Below, one piece after another: positions 44,353 through 56,200 of a DNA stretch of 64,000 nt. This stretch comes from Elymus sibiricus (Eukaryota; Streptophyta; Magnoliopsida; Poales; Poaceae). The notes beneath the pieces were generated by a model, which saw nothing but the letters and a program-made list of their open reading frames with translations, was not told the DNA's origin and ran no database searches. The stretch spans positions 391,983,886-392,047,885 of the forward strand of contig CM077666.1 in NCBI GenBank assembly GCA_039707655.1, given 5' to 3'. Position 1 is the first letter of the stretch, and each line of letters begins with the position of its first letter. Made by a program: the position numbers and the translations under genes.

Positions 44353-44985
44353 TTACACAACTACGGGCGAGCACTCATCCTTCGACTTTGCTTTATACAT
44401 GATAACCCCTAAAACGTCGTCGTCTTCGCTCACACGCCTTATGACGTATGAATACCTATCCTCCTCTGCATGTTCATCCTCATCCTCCTCCTCGTCGGCG
44501 GCCGGAGCAGGCTTTGACAACCAATCCTCGTCCTCCTCCTCATCCTCAACTACCATTTGCTCGTCTCCGGGCGCAGGCCTTTCGATCGTCCTCATAAACT
44601 CCTTCACATCATCAGGCATAATTATGTGTAGAGACATACCAGGAGGATGCTGCACATATCTCACCCCCGGAATAGCTGCGGGCTCTCGTTTGACCACTGG
44701 ATACGGCGGGATGCATCGAGACCCATACGAATACCAGCGATATTGCTGACGAGGACACGATGACTCCATTGCCTCACGCATCGCCCAGACTAAAACCCCG
44801 ATACAAGTCACCCCTTTGACTCGATCTGGGATTATCTGGCGGAGCTCATCTAGCATAGCATCTATCAACAGTTGCAGCGCATGCTTCACCAGAGCTTTCG
44901 TGCTTGGAAACCAAGAGCAGATCTCCTTGCACTTCTCTAGTAAGACAGCATCACCGACGCAGAACACCTCAAACGGGGTCGTCAT
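44353..44985 (-). CDS. Intact acidic ORF of unknown function
   Basis: This single-exon ORF of 210 residues starts MTTPFEVFCVGDAVLLEKCK. I prefer this ATG (44985) to the one 36 codons upstream: its context GGCGATGA is good, and the upstream part looks like a C-rich 5' leader. A cysteine-containing helical N-terminal half (ALVKHALQLLIDAMLDELRQ) is followed by a Tyr-rich basic patch (RQQYRWYSYGSRCIPPYPVV), then acidic runs (VVEDEEEDEDWLSKPAPAAD), and it ends KSKDECSPVVV. No known domain is recognised. Despite a neighbourhood of broken genes it has no stop or frameshift, so it may be a recent gene or a gene fragment carried by a transposon. GC content is much higher than in the repeats beside it. 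Confidence 0.5.
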   Translation of the reverse strand: MTTPFEVFCVGDAVLLEKCKEICSWFPSTKALVKHALQLLIDAMLDELRQIIPDRVKGVTCIGVLVWAMREAMESSCPRQQYRWYSYGSRCIPPYPVVKREPAAIPGVRYVQHPPGMSLHIIMPDDVKEFMRTIERPAPGDEQMVVEDEEEDEDWLSKPAPAADEEEDEDEHAEEDRYSYVIRRVSEDDDVLGVIMYKAKSKDECSPVVV

Positions 44986-45339
44986 CGCCGACGGCGGCCG
45001 CGGGATTGGGGTGGGGAAGGGGAAGGGGAGGTGGATGTGGGCTTCTCGGGCTGTGGTGGATGCGAAATGAGAGATATTTACCCCCCCCCCCAACCCTGTT
45101 TTTTTTTACCAATGACCGAGTCGTCCACTAACCGGTCCCACATGGCAGCATTTCAGGCCGGTCCCATGCGTCAGCACCGGGTGAAGTAACAGTCAAAGGC
45201 TTTGACCTGACGGCAAGGCACCGTTTGACCTCTTATGAGGAGTGGGCGAGGGAAGGAGGGGGAAAGTGAGCAAAGTTAGATGGACGGGGCAAAACTGAGT
45301 AAAACTAAGGAAGGTGGGGCACAGAAATAGAAATCCCTT
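44986..45339 (-). promoter_or_regulatory. Possible leader and promoter region of the acidic ORF
   Basis: Read on the minus strand, it gives a C-rich leader, a C/G homopolymer run and TAAATATCTCTC about 80 bases before the ATG, with CTCATTTCGCATCCACCAC resembling a plant start region. There is no firm TATA box. The outer end (45290-45335) contains GGGGCAAAACTGAGTAAAAC and GAAATAGAAATCCC, which look like a transposon edge, but no partner repeat was found. Confidence 0.3.
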
Positions 45340-45750
45340 GGTTCAAACCAACTTCATTTAATTTTTTGCTAGCTGCATTAACCCAAATCACAGCATATTG
45401 CTATGTCATGATCATGCATCATATTGTTGCATTTCCATGAATTGAATGTTGTTCCCTTGTTTGCCGGTGTTTGTTCCTTCTCGGGTAGAAGACGATTCCA
45501 ACGTTGTGATCGTTGACGAGCATTACTATCTTCAGAAGTGCCAGGCAAGCAACCCCCCCCCCCTTGATCCCTCTGATACAATCCCACTCTCTCACTCTTT
45601 CTCTCTTTTACCGCATTAGGACAACAACGATTCAACTGTTCCATGTTGCGGTAGTTGAACCCATTCCTCTGCATGACATGTCTTTGCCAGAGTAAATAGT
45701 TAAAACCTCCTAGCATGAGTAGGAATTTCTTGAGCCATGTTGTGACTACT
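45340..45750 (+). repeat. Remnant of long-LTR sequence related to element B
   Basis: GCCAGGCAAGC, a C run, TTGATC and CTCTCTTTTACCGCATTAG follow the same order as 28370-28445 in element B's LTR, and ATGCATC...TTGCAT matches the part before it. It is therefore a piece of LTR A, LTR B or a sister, separated from the rest by the island at 41858-45339. The Athila LTR starts at 45751. Confidence 0.5.
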
Positions 45751-47258
45751 TGATACGTACAATTTGCATCATGATTTCCTACTAATAATTATTATGTTTT
45801 TGATCATTATTTCACTTTATGGTACAATTCTTATGCCTTTTCCCTCTTATTTTGCAAGATTTACATGAAGAGAGAGAATGCCGACAGCTGGAATTCTGGA
45901 CAGAAAGGGGTGAAACAGAGATAGCTATTTTGCACAACTCCAAATGACCTGAAAATATATGAAGAATTATTTTGGAATATATAAAAATACTGGCGAAAGA
46001 ATCAACAGAAGGGGGCCCATCAGGAAGCCACAAGCCTGGGGGGCGTGCCCTACCCCCTAGGCGCGCCCCCTGGCTTGTGGGGCCCCTGGCTGGCCTCTGG
46101 CCCCTTCCTTCTACTATATGAAGCCATTTGCCCTAGAAAAAAAATCAGAAGAAGACTTTCGGGACAAAGCGCCGCCGTCTCGAGGCGGAACCTGGGCAGG
46201 AGCTATTTTGCTCTCCGGCGGAGCGATTCCGCCGGGGATACTTCCCCCCGGGAGGGGGAAATCGAGGCCATCGATGTCACCAACGATCCTCTCATCGTGG
46301 GAGGACCAATCTTCATCAACATCTTCACCAGCACCATCTCATCTCAAACCCTAGTTCATCTCTTGTATTCAATCTTTGTCTCAAAACCTCAGATTGGTAC
46401 CTGTGGGTTGCTAGTAGTGTTGATTACATCTTGTAGTTGATGCTAGTTGGTTTTCGTGGAAGATTATATGTTCAAATCCTTAATGCTATTCAATACCCCT
46501 CTGATCTTGAACATGAATATGATTTGTGAGTAGTTACTTTTGTTCTTGAGGACAAGGGAGAAGTCTTGTCATAAGTAATCATGTGAATTTGGTATTTGTT
46601 CGATATTTTGATGCTATGTATGTTGTGCTTCCTTTAGTGGTGTCGTGTGAACGTCGACTACATGACACTTCACCATCTTTGGTCCTAAGGGAAGGCATTG
46701 TGGAGTAGTAATTAGATGATAGGTTGCTAGAGTGACAGAAGCTTAAACCCTAGTTTATGCGCTATTCCGTAAGGGGCTGATTTGGATCCATATGTTTCAT
46801 GCTATGGTTAGATTTATCTTAATTCTTCTTTCGTAGTTGCGGATGCTTGCGAGAGGGGGTAATCATAAGTGGGAGGCTTGTTCAAGTAAGAACAGCACCC
46901 AAGCACCGGTCCACCCACATATCAAATTATCAAAGTAGCGAACGTGAATCAAACAAACATGATGAAAGTGACTAGATGAAATTCCCATGTGTCCTCGAGA
47001 ATGTTCTGCTTATTATACGAGTTCGTTCCGGCTTTTCCTTTGCTACAAAAAGGATAGGGCCACCTTGATGCACCTTATTATACTTGTTACTTGTTACGAA
47101 TTATCTTGCTACTGAAACTATCTGTTACCGCTACTTTCAGTACTTGCAGGGAATACCTTGCTGAAAACCGCTTGTCATTTCCTTCTGCTCCTCGTTGGGT
47201 TCAACACTCTTACTTATCAAAAGTACTACGATTGATCCCCTATACTTGTGGGTCATCA
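45751..47258 (+). repeat. 5' LTR of the WHAM-like Athila element
   Basis: 1508 bp from TGATACGTAC to GGGTCATCA. It contains ATATATAAAAATAC near 45978 and GC-rich GGCGCGCCCCC near 46060. The order of segments matches the reverse complement of 12472-13995. Confidence 0.92.
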
Positions 47259-47269
47259 AGACTCTTTTC

Positions 47270-47287
47270 TGGCACCGTTGCCGGGGA
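47270..47287 (+). other. Primer-binding site, WHAM-like Athila
   Basis: TGGCACCGTTGCCGGGGA, twelve bases after the LTR, complementary to tRNA-Asp except at one base. Confidence 0.85.
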
Positions 47288-47364
47288 GTGAAACGCCTTT
47301 GGTGAGTGGAATTTCGTAAGGAAACATTTATAATACGTGCTGAAATTTATTGTCACTTGTCACT

Positions 47365-50057
47365 ATGGAAAGTAATCCTTTGAGGGGTTTGTTCGGGGTA
47401 TCTTCACCTTGACCGGAAGCATTGAGAGTTGCTCCTCAACCCATTGAACCTACTGAAAATATTTATTATGAAATTACTTCGGGTATGGTAGAGAAACTGC
47501 TAGCTAATCCTTATGCAGGAGATGGAATGGTACATCCTGATATGCACTTGATCTATGTGGATGAAATTTGTGGATTGTTTAAGCTTGCAGGTCTATCCGG
47601 AGATGGAGTTAAGAAGAAAGTATTCCCTTTATCTTTGGAGGGAAAGGCATTGACATGGTATAGGCTATGTGATGACACTGAAACATGGGACTGGATCCGG
47701 TTGAAGCTGGAATTCCACCAGAAATTTTATCCTATGCATTTGGTTCATCGTGATCGGAATTATATATATAATTTTTGGCCTCGTGAAGGAGAAAATATTG
47801 CTCAAGCTTGGGGGAGTCTTAAGTATATGTTGCACACATGACCCAATCATGATCTCTCAAGAGAAATAATTCTTCAAAACTTTTATGCTCGGCTTTCTCA
47901 TAATGATCAATCCATGCTCGATACTTCTTCTGCTGGTTCCTTTATGAAGAGAACTATTGAATTCAGACGGGATCTTCTGGAAAGAATTAAACGTAACTCT
48001 GAAGATTGGGAAATCGACAAAGGTAATGAGTCAGGTATAAATCTTGAGTTTGATTGTGTTAAATCTTTTATGGAAACTGATGCTTTTCATAAGTTAAGTA
48101 CTAAATATGGACTTGACTCTGAGATAGTAGCTACCTTTTGTGAATCTTTTGCTGCTCATGTTGATCTCCCTAAGGAGAAATGGTTTAAATATCATCCACC
48201 TATTGAATTGAATAAAGAACCTGTTAGTGTTAAAGAAGAAACAATTGTTTACCATGTTGATCCAGTTGTGCCTACTGCTTATATTGAGAAACCTCCTTTC
48301 CCTGTTAGGATTAAGGAACATGCTAAAGCTTCAACTGTGGTTAATAAGAGTAATATTAGAGCACCTAGACCTTCTGAACAAATTAAAGTTGAACCTAATA
48401 TTGCAATGGTTAAAGATCTTTTGGTTGACAATATTGATGGACATGTCATATATTTCTGTGATGAAGCAACTAGAATTGCTAAACCAGACACTAAAGATAA
48501 AAACAAACCTGTAATTGGCATGCCTGTTATTTCTGTTAAAATTGGAGATCATTGCTATCATGGTTTATGTGATATTGGTGCTAGTGTGAGTGCTATTCCA
48601 TTTACTCTCTATCAAGAAGTCATGAATGATATTGCACCTGTTGAGATTGAAAATATTGATGTTGCTATTAAGCTTGCAAATAGAGATACTATTTCACCAC
48701 TTGGGATTGTTAGAGATGTTGAAGTCTTGTGTGGTAAGATCAAATATCCTACTGATTTTCTTGTTCTTGGATTACCACAAGATGATTTTTGTCCCATTAT
48801 ATTTGGTAGACCTTTCTTGAATACAGTTAATGCCAAGATTGATTGCACTAAAGAAATTGTCAGTGTTAATTTTGGAGAGATGTCTCATGAGTTTAATTTT
48901 TCTAAGTTTCGTAGACAACCTCATGATAAAGAATTACCTAGTAAGGATGAAATTATTGGTCTTGCTTCTATTGCTGTGCCTCCTACTGATCCTTTAGAAC
49001 AATATTTGCTAGACCATGAGAATGATATGAACATGAATAAAAGAAATGAAATAGATGAGTTGTTCTTTAAAAAAGCACCTATCCTTAAACATAATTTTCC
49101 TGTTGAAACCCTGGGAGATCCACCTCCACCCAAGGGTGATCATGTGTTTGAATTAAAGCAATTACCTGATACTCTTAAATATGCTTATCTTGATGAAAAG
49201 AAAATATATCCTGTTATTATTAGTGCTAACCTTTCAGAGCATGAAGAAAAGAGATTACTTAAAACTCTGAAGAAGCACCGAGCTGCTATTGGATATACTC
49301 TTGATGATCTTAAGGGCATTAGTCCCACTTTATGTCAGCATAAAATTCATATGGAGCCAGATGCTAAACCCGTTGTTGATCATCAAAGAAGGCTGAATCC
49401 TAGAATGAAGGATGTGGTAAGAACTGAAATATTAAAGCTTCTGGAGGCAGGTATAATTTATCCCATAGCTGATAGTAGATGAGTAAGTCTTGTTCATTGT
49501 GTTCCTAAGAAAGGAGGTATTACCGTTGTTCCTAATGATAAAAATGAACTTATCCCACAAAGAATTGTAACTGGTTATAGGATGGTAATTGATTTCAGAA
49601 AATTAAATAAAGCTACTAGGAAAGATCATTATCCCTTGCCTTTTATTGATCAAATGTTAGAAAGATTATCTAAACATACACACTTTTGCTTTCTAGATGG
49701 TTATTCTGGTTTTTCTCAAATACCCGTGTCACCTGAAGATCAAGAGAAAACCACATTTACTTGTCCTTTTGGAACTTATGCTTATCGTCATATGCCTTTT
49801 GGTTTATGTAATGCACCTGCCACTTTTCAAAGATGTATGACTGCTATATTCTCTGACTTTTGTGAAAAGATTGTTGAGGTTTTCATGGATGATTTCTCCG
49901 TTTACGGAACTTCTTTTGATGATTGCTTGAGCAACCTTGATTGAGTTTTGCAGTGCTGTGAAGAAACTAATCTTGTCTTGAATTGGGAGAAGTGCCACTT
50001 TATGGTGAATGAAGGTATAGTTCTTGGGCATAAAATTTCTGAAAGAGGTATTGTCGA
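47365..50057 (+). pseudogene. gag-pol: gag-pol of the WHAM-like Athila (gag, protease, part of RT)
   Basis: It starts MESNPLRGLFGVSSP and keeps one frame to the Tat-2 insertion. The gag domain includes LFKLAGLSGDGVKKKVFPLS and the protease CDIGASVSAIPFT and PIIFGRPFL (near residue 400). RT follows with VIDFRKLNKATRKDHYPLP, FGLCNAPATFQR and the catalytic FMDD. In-frame stops are TGA at 47410, 47839, 49480 and 49942. From family pattern these were probably Arg (CGA), Cys (TGC), Trp (TGG, SRWVS) and Arg (CGA). RT ends at SERGIVD where Tat-2 enters. There is no frameshift, so point mutation alone has disabled it. Confidence 0.88.
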
Positions 50058-50922
50058 TGTATAAAACATGGGTATTTTATACCCTGACTTATGCACAGAT
50101 GGTAGCAGCCTCCTTGCCGGCCAATGCTTGCCGGAACCTGCCAAACAACAAGATTCAAAATTCAGTTGCAGAAGCCACTGGAGAGGAGTTCAAGACGAAG
50201 CATCAATGAGCACTCAACTAAGTACTGAAGATAAAGACATTTCTTGCCGGCAAGGTTGAGCCGGCAAGGTGAAGACCTGGCAAGCTCCGTGCCAGCAAGC
50301 TTTCGCCAGCTCATCAGCGTTCCACCTCACCGGGCAGCTAGTCGCTAATCGGTGAGATGTCGACCGCGCACGCTGGTTGGTGAGATTTGTCGGGCACGTG
50401 TCAGCATGCAGGGAGAAGATTTGCCTGTAATGACACCCGTCCAGAAGGCGTGTCAAAATAATATGGGGTAGTTGGGCGAGCGGTGTAGAAACCTTGCCGG
50501 GGCTACCTCTCCGCATGACACCTAACGGAGCATTTAATGCTTTTGTCCTAAACTGGCAGAGTTAGGTATGATAGCACTGTTTGCTATCTAATCACTACAT
50601 AATGACTGTTTTGCCACTGTGGTAACCCCTTGAGCTATAAAAGGAGGGCCAGGGCAACAGTTAGGTCGGATCCTTTTTCAAACACTAGTACGTCTTGCAT
50701 GCGTAGCTGCTATCTCCGCACCTTGCCGGGAGAAGCGCTCCTTGTACTTGTGCTCTCACACATCCAATACACCAAAGCAGGAGTAGGGTTTTACACCTCG
50801 CGGTGGCCCGAACCTGGGCAAATCCCTTGTGTTCTCTGTTGATTCTGCTCTTTGTGCACGTTGATCTCCCCTGCTAAACCACAAGGGGCTACATGGCCCC
50901 ATAGATGGTCGTCCCCACGACA
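50058..50922 (+). repeat. 5' LTR of Tat-2
   Basis: 865 bp from TGTATAAAACATGGG to CCCCACGACA. The left edge is fixed by the break in the Athila frame, the right edge by the primer site. A TATA box, CTATAAAAGG, lies at 50635-50644. The 5 bases before it are GTCGA. Confidence 0.85.
50635..50644 (+). promoter_or_regulatory. TATA box in Tat-2 LTR
   Basis: CTATAAAAGG, about 280 bp before the LTR end, in the right place for a retrotransposon promoter. Confidence 0.65.
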
Positions 50923-50926
50923 TCTT

Positions 50927-50944
50927 TGGCACGCCAGGTAGGGG
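50927..50944 (+). other. Primer-binding site, Tat-2
   Basis: TGGCACGCCAGGTAGGGG, four bases after the LTR end. The tRNA is not assigned. Confidence 0.7.
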
Positions 50945-51017
50945 AGATCGCTTGTGCGAACCTGAATTAGTGGATTACGCGTCAATTTAATCAGCTTCAT
51001 CACCTTCTTCATCGTCG

Positions 51018-53277
51018 ATGGCGCCCAAGAAGAAGGGCATCACAATGACGGCTCCTTCCACCTCCAAGATTCCTTCGCACGTGCCCGCAGGCGGCGCAGG
51101 CGGTGCGGACGCCGTGGTTGGCACAACCAGCGCAGGCGGCACGGTCGCCGTGCCTACCGTGGCCAGAGCAGGAGGCGGAGGCGCTGGGGATGGTCGACTT
51201 CCTCGACCCTCTGGCGAACAAAGCCGAGATGGCTCGGGCGGAGTAGATGCACGTCTTCCTCCTCCTCCCCGCGTCGACGAACGCAGCCACCGGAGCAACA
51301 ATGCCCGGGCCGGCGCGAGCCAAGATCCTGCCGCGGCGGCGTCCAGAGATGCTGCTTCGGGACAAACGCCGCGTCCTTCGGACAATGACCGCGGCGCAAC
51401 TCCGAGCGGCGTCGACAACTCAGGGCGGCGGTGACCTCATGGCAGCCCACTGATGATCGTGTGCCGCGGCAGTAAGGCCGCAACGGCGCTCCTGCTGGCT
51501 CCGCCAGGAGTAGAGCGACGTCGCGCTCTTCGCTTCCGGCCATGCCAACCACAGCGGCAGAAGCGATGGCGCGAGCCCAGATGATGCTGAACTTCCCTCC
51601 GGCAGCAGAGAAGATGGATGAATGGAGATCCACCGTCCAAAGTTTGATTGGATTTGCCGAAGCAAGCGGAGCCCTCACGGCGTCCGCAAACAGCGCCAGT
51701 AGCTCTAACTGGTGGCCACGTTGACGGTGCTGCGCTAACGGTGCAATCACCTCCGTGGCAACAGTCTCAACAGCAGCAACGCCAACAGGCGCGGCAAGCT
51801 CAGCAATCTTTCGAGCCCGACGAGATGTTGATGGCCTCTTCAGATCCATGAGCACGGCAAGATCAGCGGCAAGTGCTACGAGACAGGCGGGTAGAGTATG
51901 CCCGCACCACCATCGAACGACGCCGGGAGGCGCGCCGTCAATCCGACGCGTGCAACGGCCTCATCGTTGATGAGCCTGTGCCAGGGGTTGGTGGATATCT
52001 GCCTTACGAGGTTGGATGTCCTACCTTCACCCGTGAGCTGCGGCAAGTCCTATGGCCGTCCGTCTGGGCCTTCAAGCCAGAAGTACCAGAGAAGTACGAC
52101 GGCAAGCTGAACCCGGCAGAGTTTCTGGGCATCTACACGATTGCCGTGCAAGCTGCCGGGGGAAGGGATGAGAAGATCCTCGCCAACTACTTTCCATTGG
52201 TACTGAAGCCCAACATGAGGTCTTGGCCGATGAACTTGCCGGAGAACTCCATTTCTTCGTGGGCCGATCTCTGCAATGAGTTTGTTGGTGCCTTTACCGG
52301 AGGACACAAGGCCCCTGGGCAGCCCAGCGACCTGCAAGTAATCCTGCAAAGAGATGGTGAAACCTTGTGCAAGTACATCCAGAGGTTCAGTCGTGTACAC
52401 CGTAACATTCCAGATGTGCACCCCGCAGCTGTCATTGCCGCCTTTCACACGAATGTGCGCAATCGGAGGATGCGGGAGAAGATGAACGTCAAGTTGCCTA
52501 AGACCGTCAACAAGCTCTATACGTTGGCGGATAAGTGTGCACGTGCTGAGGAAGGAAGGAGGCTTCCCGGGGAGGACGCTGGTGCCGAGGTAGATTCTGA
52601 GGACGATGATGCTGCCACCCCAAGGAAGAAGGGCCGAAAGCGCAACAGGAAGCGCAAAGGCAAGACTGTTATGGCTGTTGAGGGCTCCGACAACTCTGAG
52701 TCCACTAAGAAAGCTAAGACTGAGAACTCCGGCAAGGAGGCTGCTGTATGCGCCGCTTGCCAGGAGGCGGTGGCAAACGAGAAGGCCGGCAAGTCTGATG
52801 GGCCGTACTGCAAGATTCACCGCACCAAGGGCCATGATCTCCAAGAATGCTGACAAGTCGAGCACCTTGTTGAGAAACAGAAGGCTGAATATGAAAAACG
52901 CGACAAAGAGAAAGGTCAAGATAGTGCCGGTGGATTCGGCAAAAAGGGTCGTGGTGGTCGAGGAGGCCGTCGCGGCAAGGCTAAGCAACAGAAAGAAAAG
53001 CCTGCTAGAGGCCGCGAAAAGAAAGAGGAAGATGATGGAAGCGAAGAGGAAGAGGACGACGGAGAGTCCAGTGAACAGGAATTTCAGAAGGCAACTGAGG
53101 CCATGTGCGTTGATGGAGGAGCATCTTTGCACTCCTCTCACCACCAGCTTAAGCAGTGGGCGCGTGAGGTTAATGCGGCAGAACCAGCAATGGGCTCTCA
53201 AAAACCACTCAAGTGGTCACACATGCCTATCATTTTTGATGCCGAGGATCACCCTGGCCGCACAACCACGGTCGGGT
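51018..53277 (+). pseudogene. gag: gag of Tat-2, broken
   Basis: It starts MAPKKKGITMTAPSTSKIPS with a low-complexity Gly/Ala/Arg/Pro N-terminus. The frame is lost between about 51434 and 51640 (ARAQMMLNFPPAAEKMDEW lies in another frame) and returns with QQSQQQQRQQARQAQQSFEP. TGA at 51849 (probably CGA) and TGA at 52851 (ECxQVEHL) interrupt it. The gag domain runs from PTFTRELRQVLWPSVWAFKP to TLADKCARAEEGRR. A possible Cys/His motif follows (CKIHRTKGHDLQEC), then long Lys/Glu-rich linkers. Near 53277 the frame shifts into the protease. A 383-codon antisense frame (52050-53201) is a shadow of the Lys/Glu-rich coding. Confidence 0.8.
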
Positions 53278-56200
53278 AGTTGCCGTTTGTTGGTTTCACC
53301 AACAATTCGCAACCTCCAGGTCACGAAAATGTTAGTTGACGGTGGGGCCAGCCTAAACTTGATTTCTCCAGAGGTAATCAAGAGGCTGCAGATTCCCGAT
53401 GAGGAACTTGAGAAAACGGGCACGTTCCAGGGGGTAAACCCGGGAAGAAGCCAGCCCAAGGGAAAGATCACATTGCCGGTGACATTTGGCGGGGAATTAA
53501 ACTACAGAACAGAAAAGATTGTGTTTGACATTGTCAAGATCCCCTTGCCGTACAATGGAATTCTTGGCCGCGCAGCCTTGGCAAAATTCATGGCAGCATC
53601 TCACTATGCTTACAATACGTTGAAGATACCAGGGCCGATGGGTGTCATTTCTATCAACTTCGGCAAGAAAGATGCAGTTATTTGCGTCGATAAGATGTAC
53701 AGAGATGCGGTTGCAGCAGAGGCCACCAAGGCGCCAGCTCCCGCCAAGAAGAAGGAAAACAAGAAGTCCGGCAAGACCTCCGACAAGGATTCCGGGAAGC
53801 GCACCTCTTCGAAGTGTTGCGCGCCTATTGAAGACTTGCCGGAGTGCTCTACCGGTAAGAAGTCCAAAGCCACTTCACCAGCGACCAAAAAGGTGCCGGC
53901 AAGGGAGGGCAGCACTGATAGTACCTTCACCATCAGTGCCACCCTTGACAGCAAATAGGAAAGCACGCTCATTGCCTTCCTGCGGGCGAATGTTGATGTG
54001 TTTGCATGGCGACCATCTGACATCCCCGGTGTTCCCAGGGAGGTAATTGAGCACCACCTTGCCGTCTGTCCCCACGCTCATCCCGTCAAGCAGAAGGTCA
54101 GGAAGCAAGCTTTGGAGCGGCAATAGTTCATTGCTGAAGAAATCAAGAAACTTGAAGCAGCAGGCCTGGTTAGAGGTGTACTACATCCAACTTGGTTGGC
54201 AAATCCAGTTGTGGTGCGCAAAGCAAACGGAAAGTGGAACTTTGTATTGACTACACTGATATTAACAAAGCATGTCCAAAGGATCCTTTCCCTTTGCCGC
54301 GCATTGATCAAATTGTAGACTCTACTTCCGGCTGTGATTTACTCTCCTTCCTTGATGCATATTCTGGATACCATCAGATATTCATGGCCAAGGAGGATGA
54401 GGAGAAAACCGCATTCATTACTCCATGTGGCACATACTGCTTCATGTGTATGCCTTTCGGGTTAAAGAGTGTCGGTTCAACATTCACGAGAGCAGTCCAG
54501 ATTGGTTTTGAGCCCCAGCTGCACAGGAATGTGGAAGCATATATGGATGATATAGTGGTCAAAACCAAGGACAAATCAACCCTCATTCAAGATTTAGAAG
54601 AAACATTTGCAAACCTGTGCAAAATCAATTTGAAGCTCAATCCCGAGAAGTGTGTGTTTGGCGTTCCATCCGGCAAGCTTCTCGGATTCTTTGTATCTCA
54701 ACGTGGAATTGAAGCAAATCCCGACAAGATCAAAGCAATTGAGCAGATTCAAGCACCAAAAAGCGTCAAGGATGTACAACGTCTTGTCGGCTGTGTTGCT
54801 GCCTTGAGTAGGTTCATTTCAAGATCTGCTGAGCGCGCTCTGCCATTTTTCAAGATTTTGAAAAAGGCAGGTCCAATGAAATGGACTCCGAAAGTGGAGG
54901 TCGCGCTGCAGGATTTGAAAAGATACCTCTCCTCCGCGCCAACACTAGTTGCGCCTAGACCAGAAGAGCCGTTGCTGCTATATGTGGCGGCAACGAATCA
55001 AGTGGCTAGTGCTGCATTAGTGGCGCGGAGGGAAGTCGATGACGAGGAAGCGGCCGCGGCAAGCCCATCCAGCGATAGACCGGAATCTTCTCTGGCAAGG
55101 TCCGACGCCGACATGTCAGAAACAGCGCAAGCAAATGAGGCTAATCAACAAGTGGTTCCGAAGAAGAAGGTGGTGCAGCGACCCGTGTATTTTGTTAGTT
55201 CCCTTCTGCAGGGGGGTAGATCAAGATACTCTGGAGTGCAGAAATTGCTTTTCGGTCTTCTTATGGCTTCAAGAAAGCTGCGTCACTACTTCCAAGCACA
55301 TGAGATCACCGTCGTCACTCGCTTTCCATTACAACACATTTTGAGAAACCCAGAGGCGACTGGTAGGATAGTGGAGTGGGCGTTGGAACTGTCAAGCTTT
55401 GCACTCAAGTTTGAAAGCGCTTCAACCATTCAAAGCAGAGCCTTGATGGAGTTCATTGCAGAATTGACACCAACGCGAGACGAAGAAATTCAAGAAACAG
55501 CTCTCCCCGGCAAAGAGGCGGCCAAAGAATGGATTATGTATTTTGATGGTGCCTTCTCGCTGCAAGGCGCCGGTGCCGGAGTGCTGCTTGTCGCACCCAT
55601 CGGAGAACACCTCAAGTATGTAGTTCAAATGCACTTTCCCAAGGAGCAAGCTACAAACAACACTGCTGAGTACGAAGGGCTCCTTGCCGGTCTTAGGATC
55701 GCAGTGGACTTTGGAATCAGAAAGCTGATCATCTGTGGTGACTCGCAGCTTGTTGTAAAGCAAGTGAACAAAGATTACCAGAGCCCGTTGATGGAAGCAT
55801 ATGTGGAAGAAGTGAGGAAATTGGAGGGACACTTTGACGGGTTGCAAACAGAGCACGTTCCTCATGTGGAAAACAGCATTGCTGATCACCTGTCAAAGTG
55901 TGCCACTCAAAAGCAACATGTGGAACCGGGAACCTTTGTGCTCCATTTGAATCAACCAACAGTCACTCCATCAACGCAGGCCAGTAAGAGAAGGAAGTTG
56001 AATACCGGCAAGTACTTTCCGGCAGAACTCCCAGAAGCCGCCGGCAAGGATGTTGCCAGGAACAACGACACGGTTGTCGATGAGCAGCGGCTTTGCGCAA
56101 AACCTCAAGTTCTTGCCGCTGAAGCGAGCGCTCCCGCGGCCGAAGAAATACCTTTAGTCCTTGTCGTCGAGCCGCAGGCTCCGGCATGGGCGCAGCAGAT

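Larger units (their letters stand above)
45751..50057 (+). mobile_element. Athila-lineage Gypsy retrotransposon (WHAM-like), 5' half
   Basis: It comprises the 5' LTR (45751-47258), tRNA-Asp-type primer site and gag-protease-RT, interrupted at 50058 by Tat-2. The remaining pol and 3' LTR are outside the window. The LTR is the same family as the solo LTR at 12472-13995, in opposite orientation. The 5 bases before it are CTACT. Confidence 0.9.

Noticed and set aside
41850..45340. Terminal inverted repeats or a Helitron hairpin for the island
   Set aside because: I looked for the inverse of GGGATTTCTATTTCTGTGCC near the left edge and for a CTRR end with hairpin, and found no convincing pair.
52050..53201. 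383-codon open frame on the minus strand over Tat-2 gag
   Set aside because: It is antisense to Lys/Glu-rich gag coding, has a hydrophobic low-complexity translation and no start signals. Typical shadow frame.
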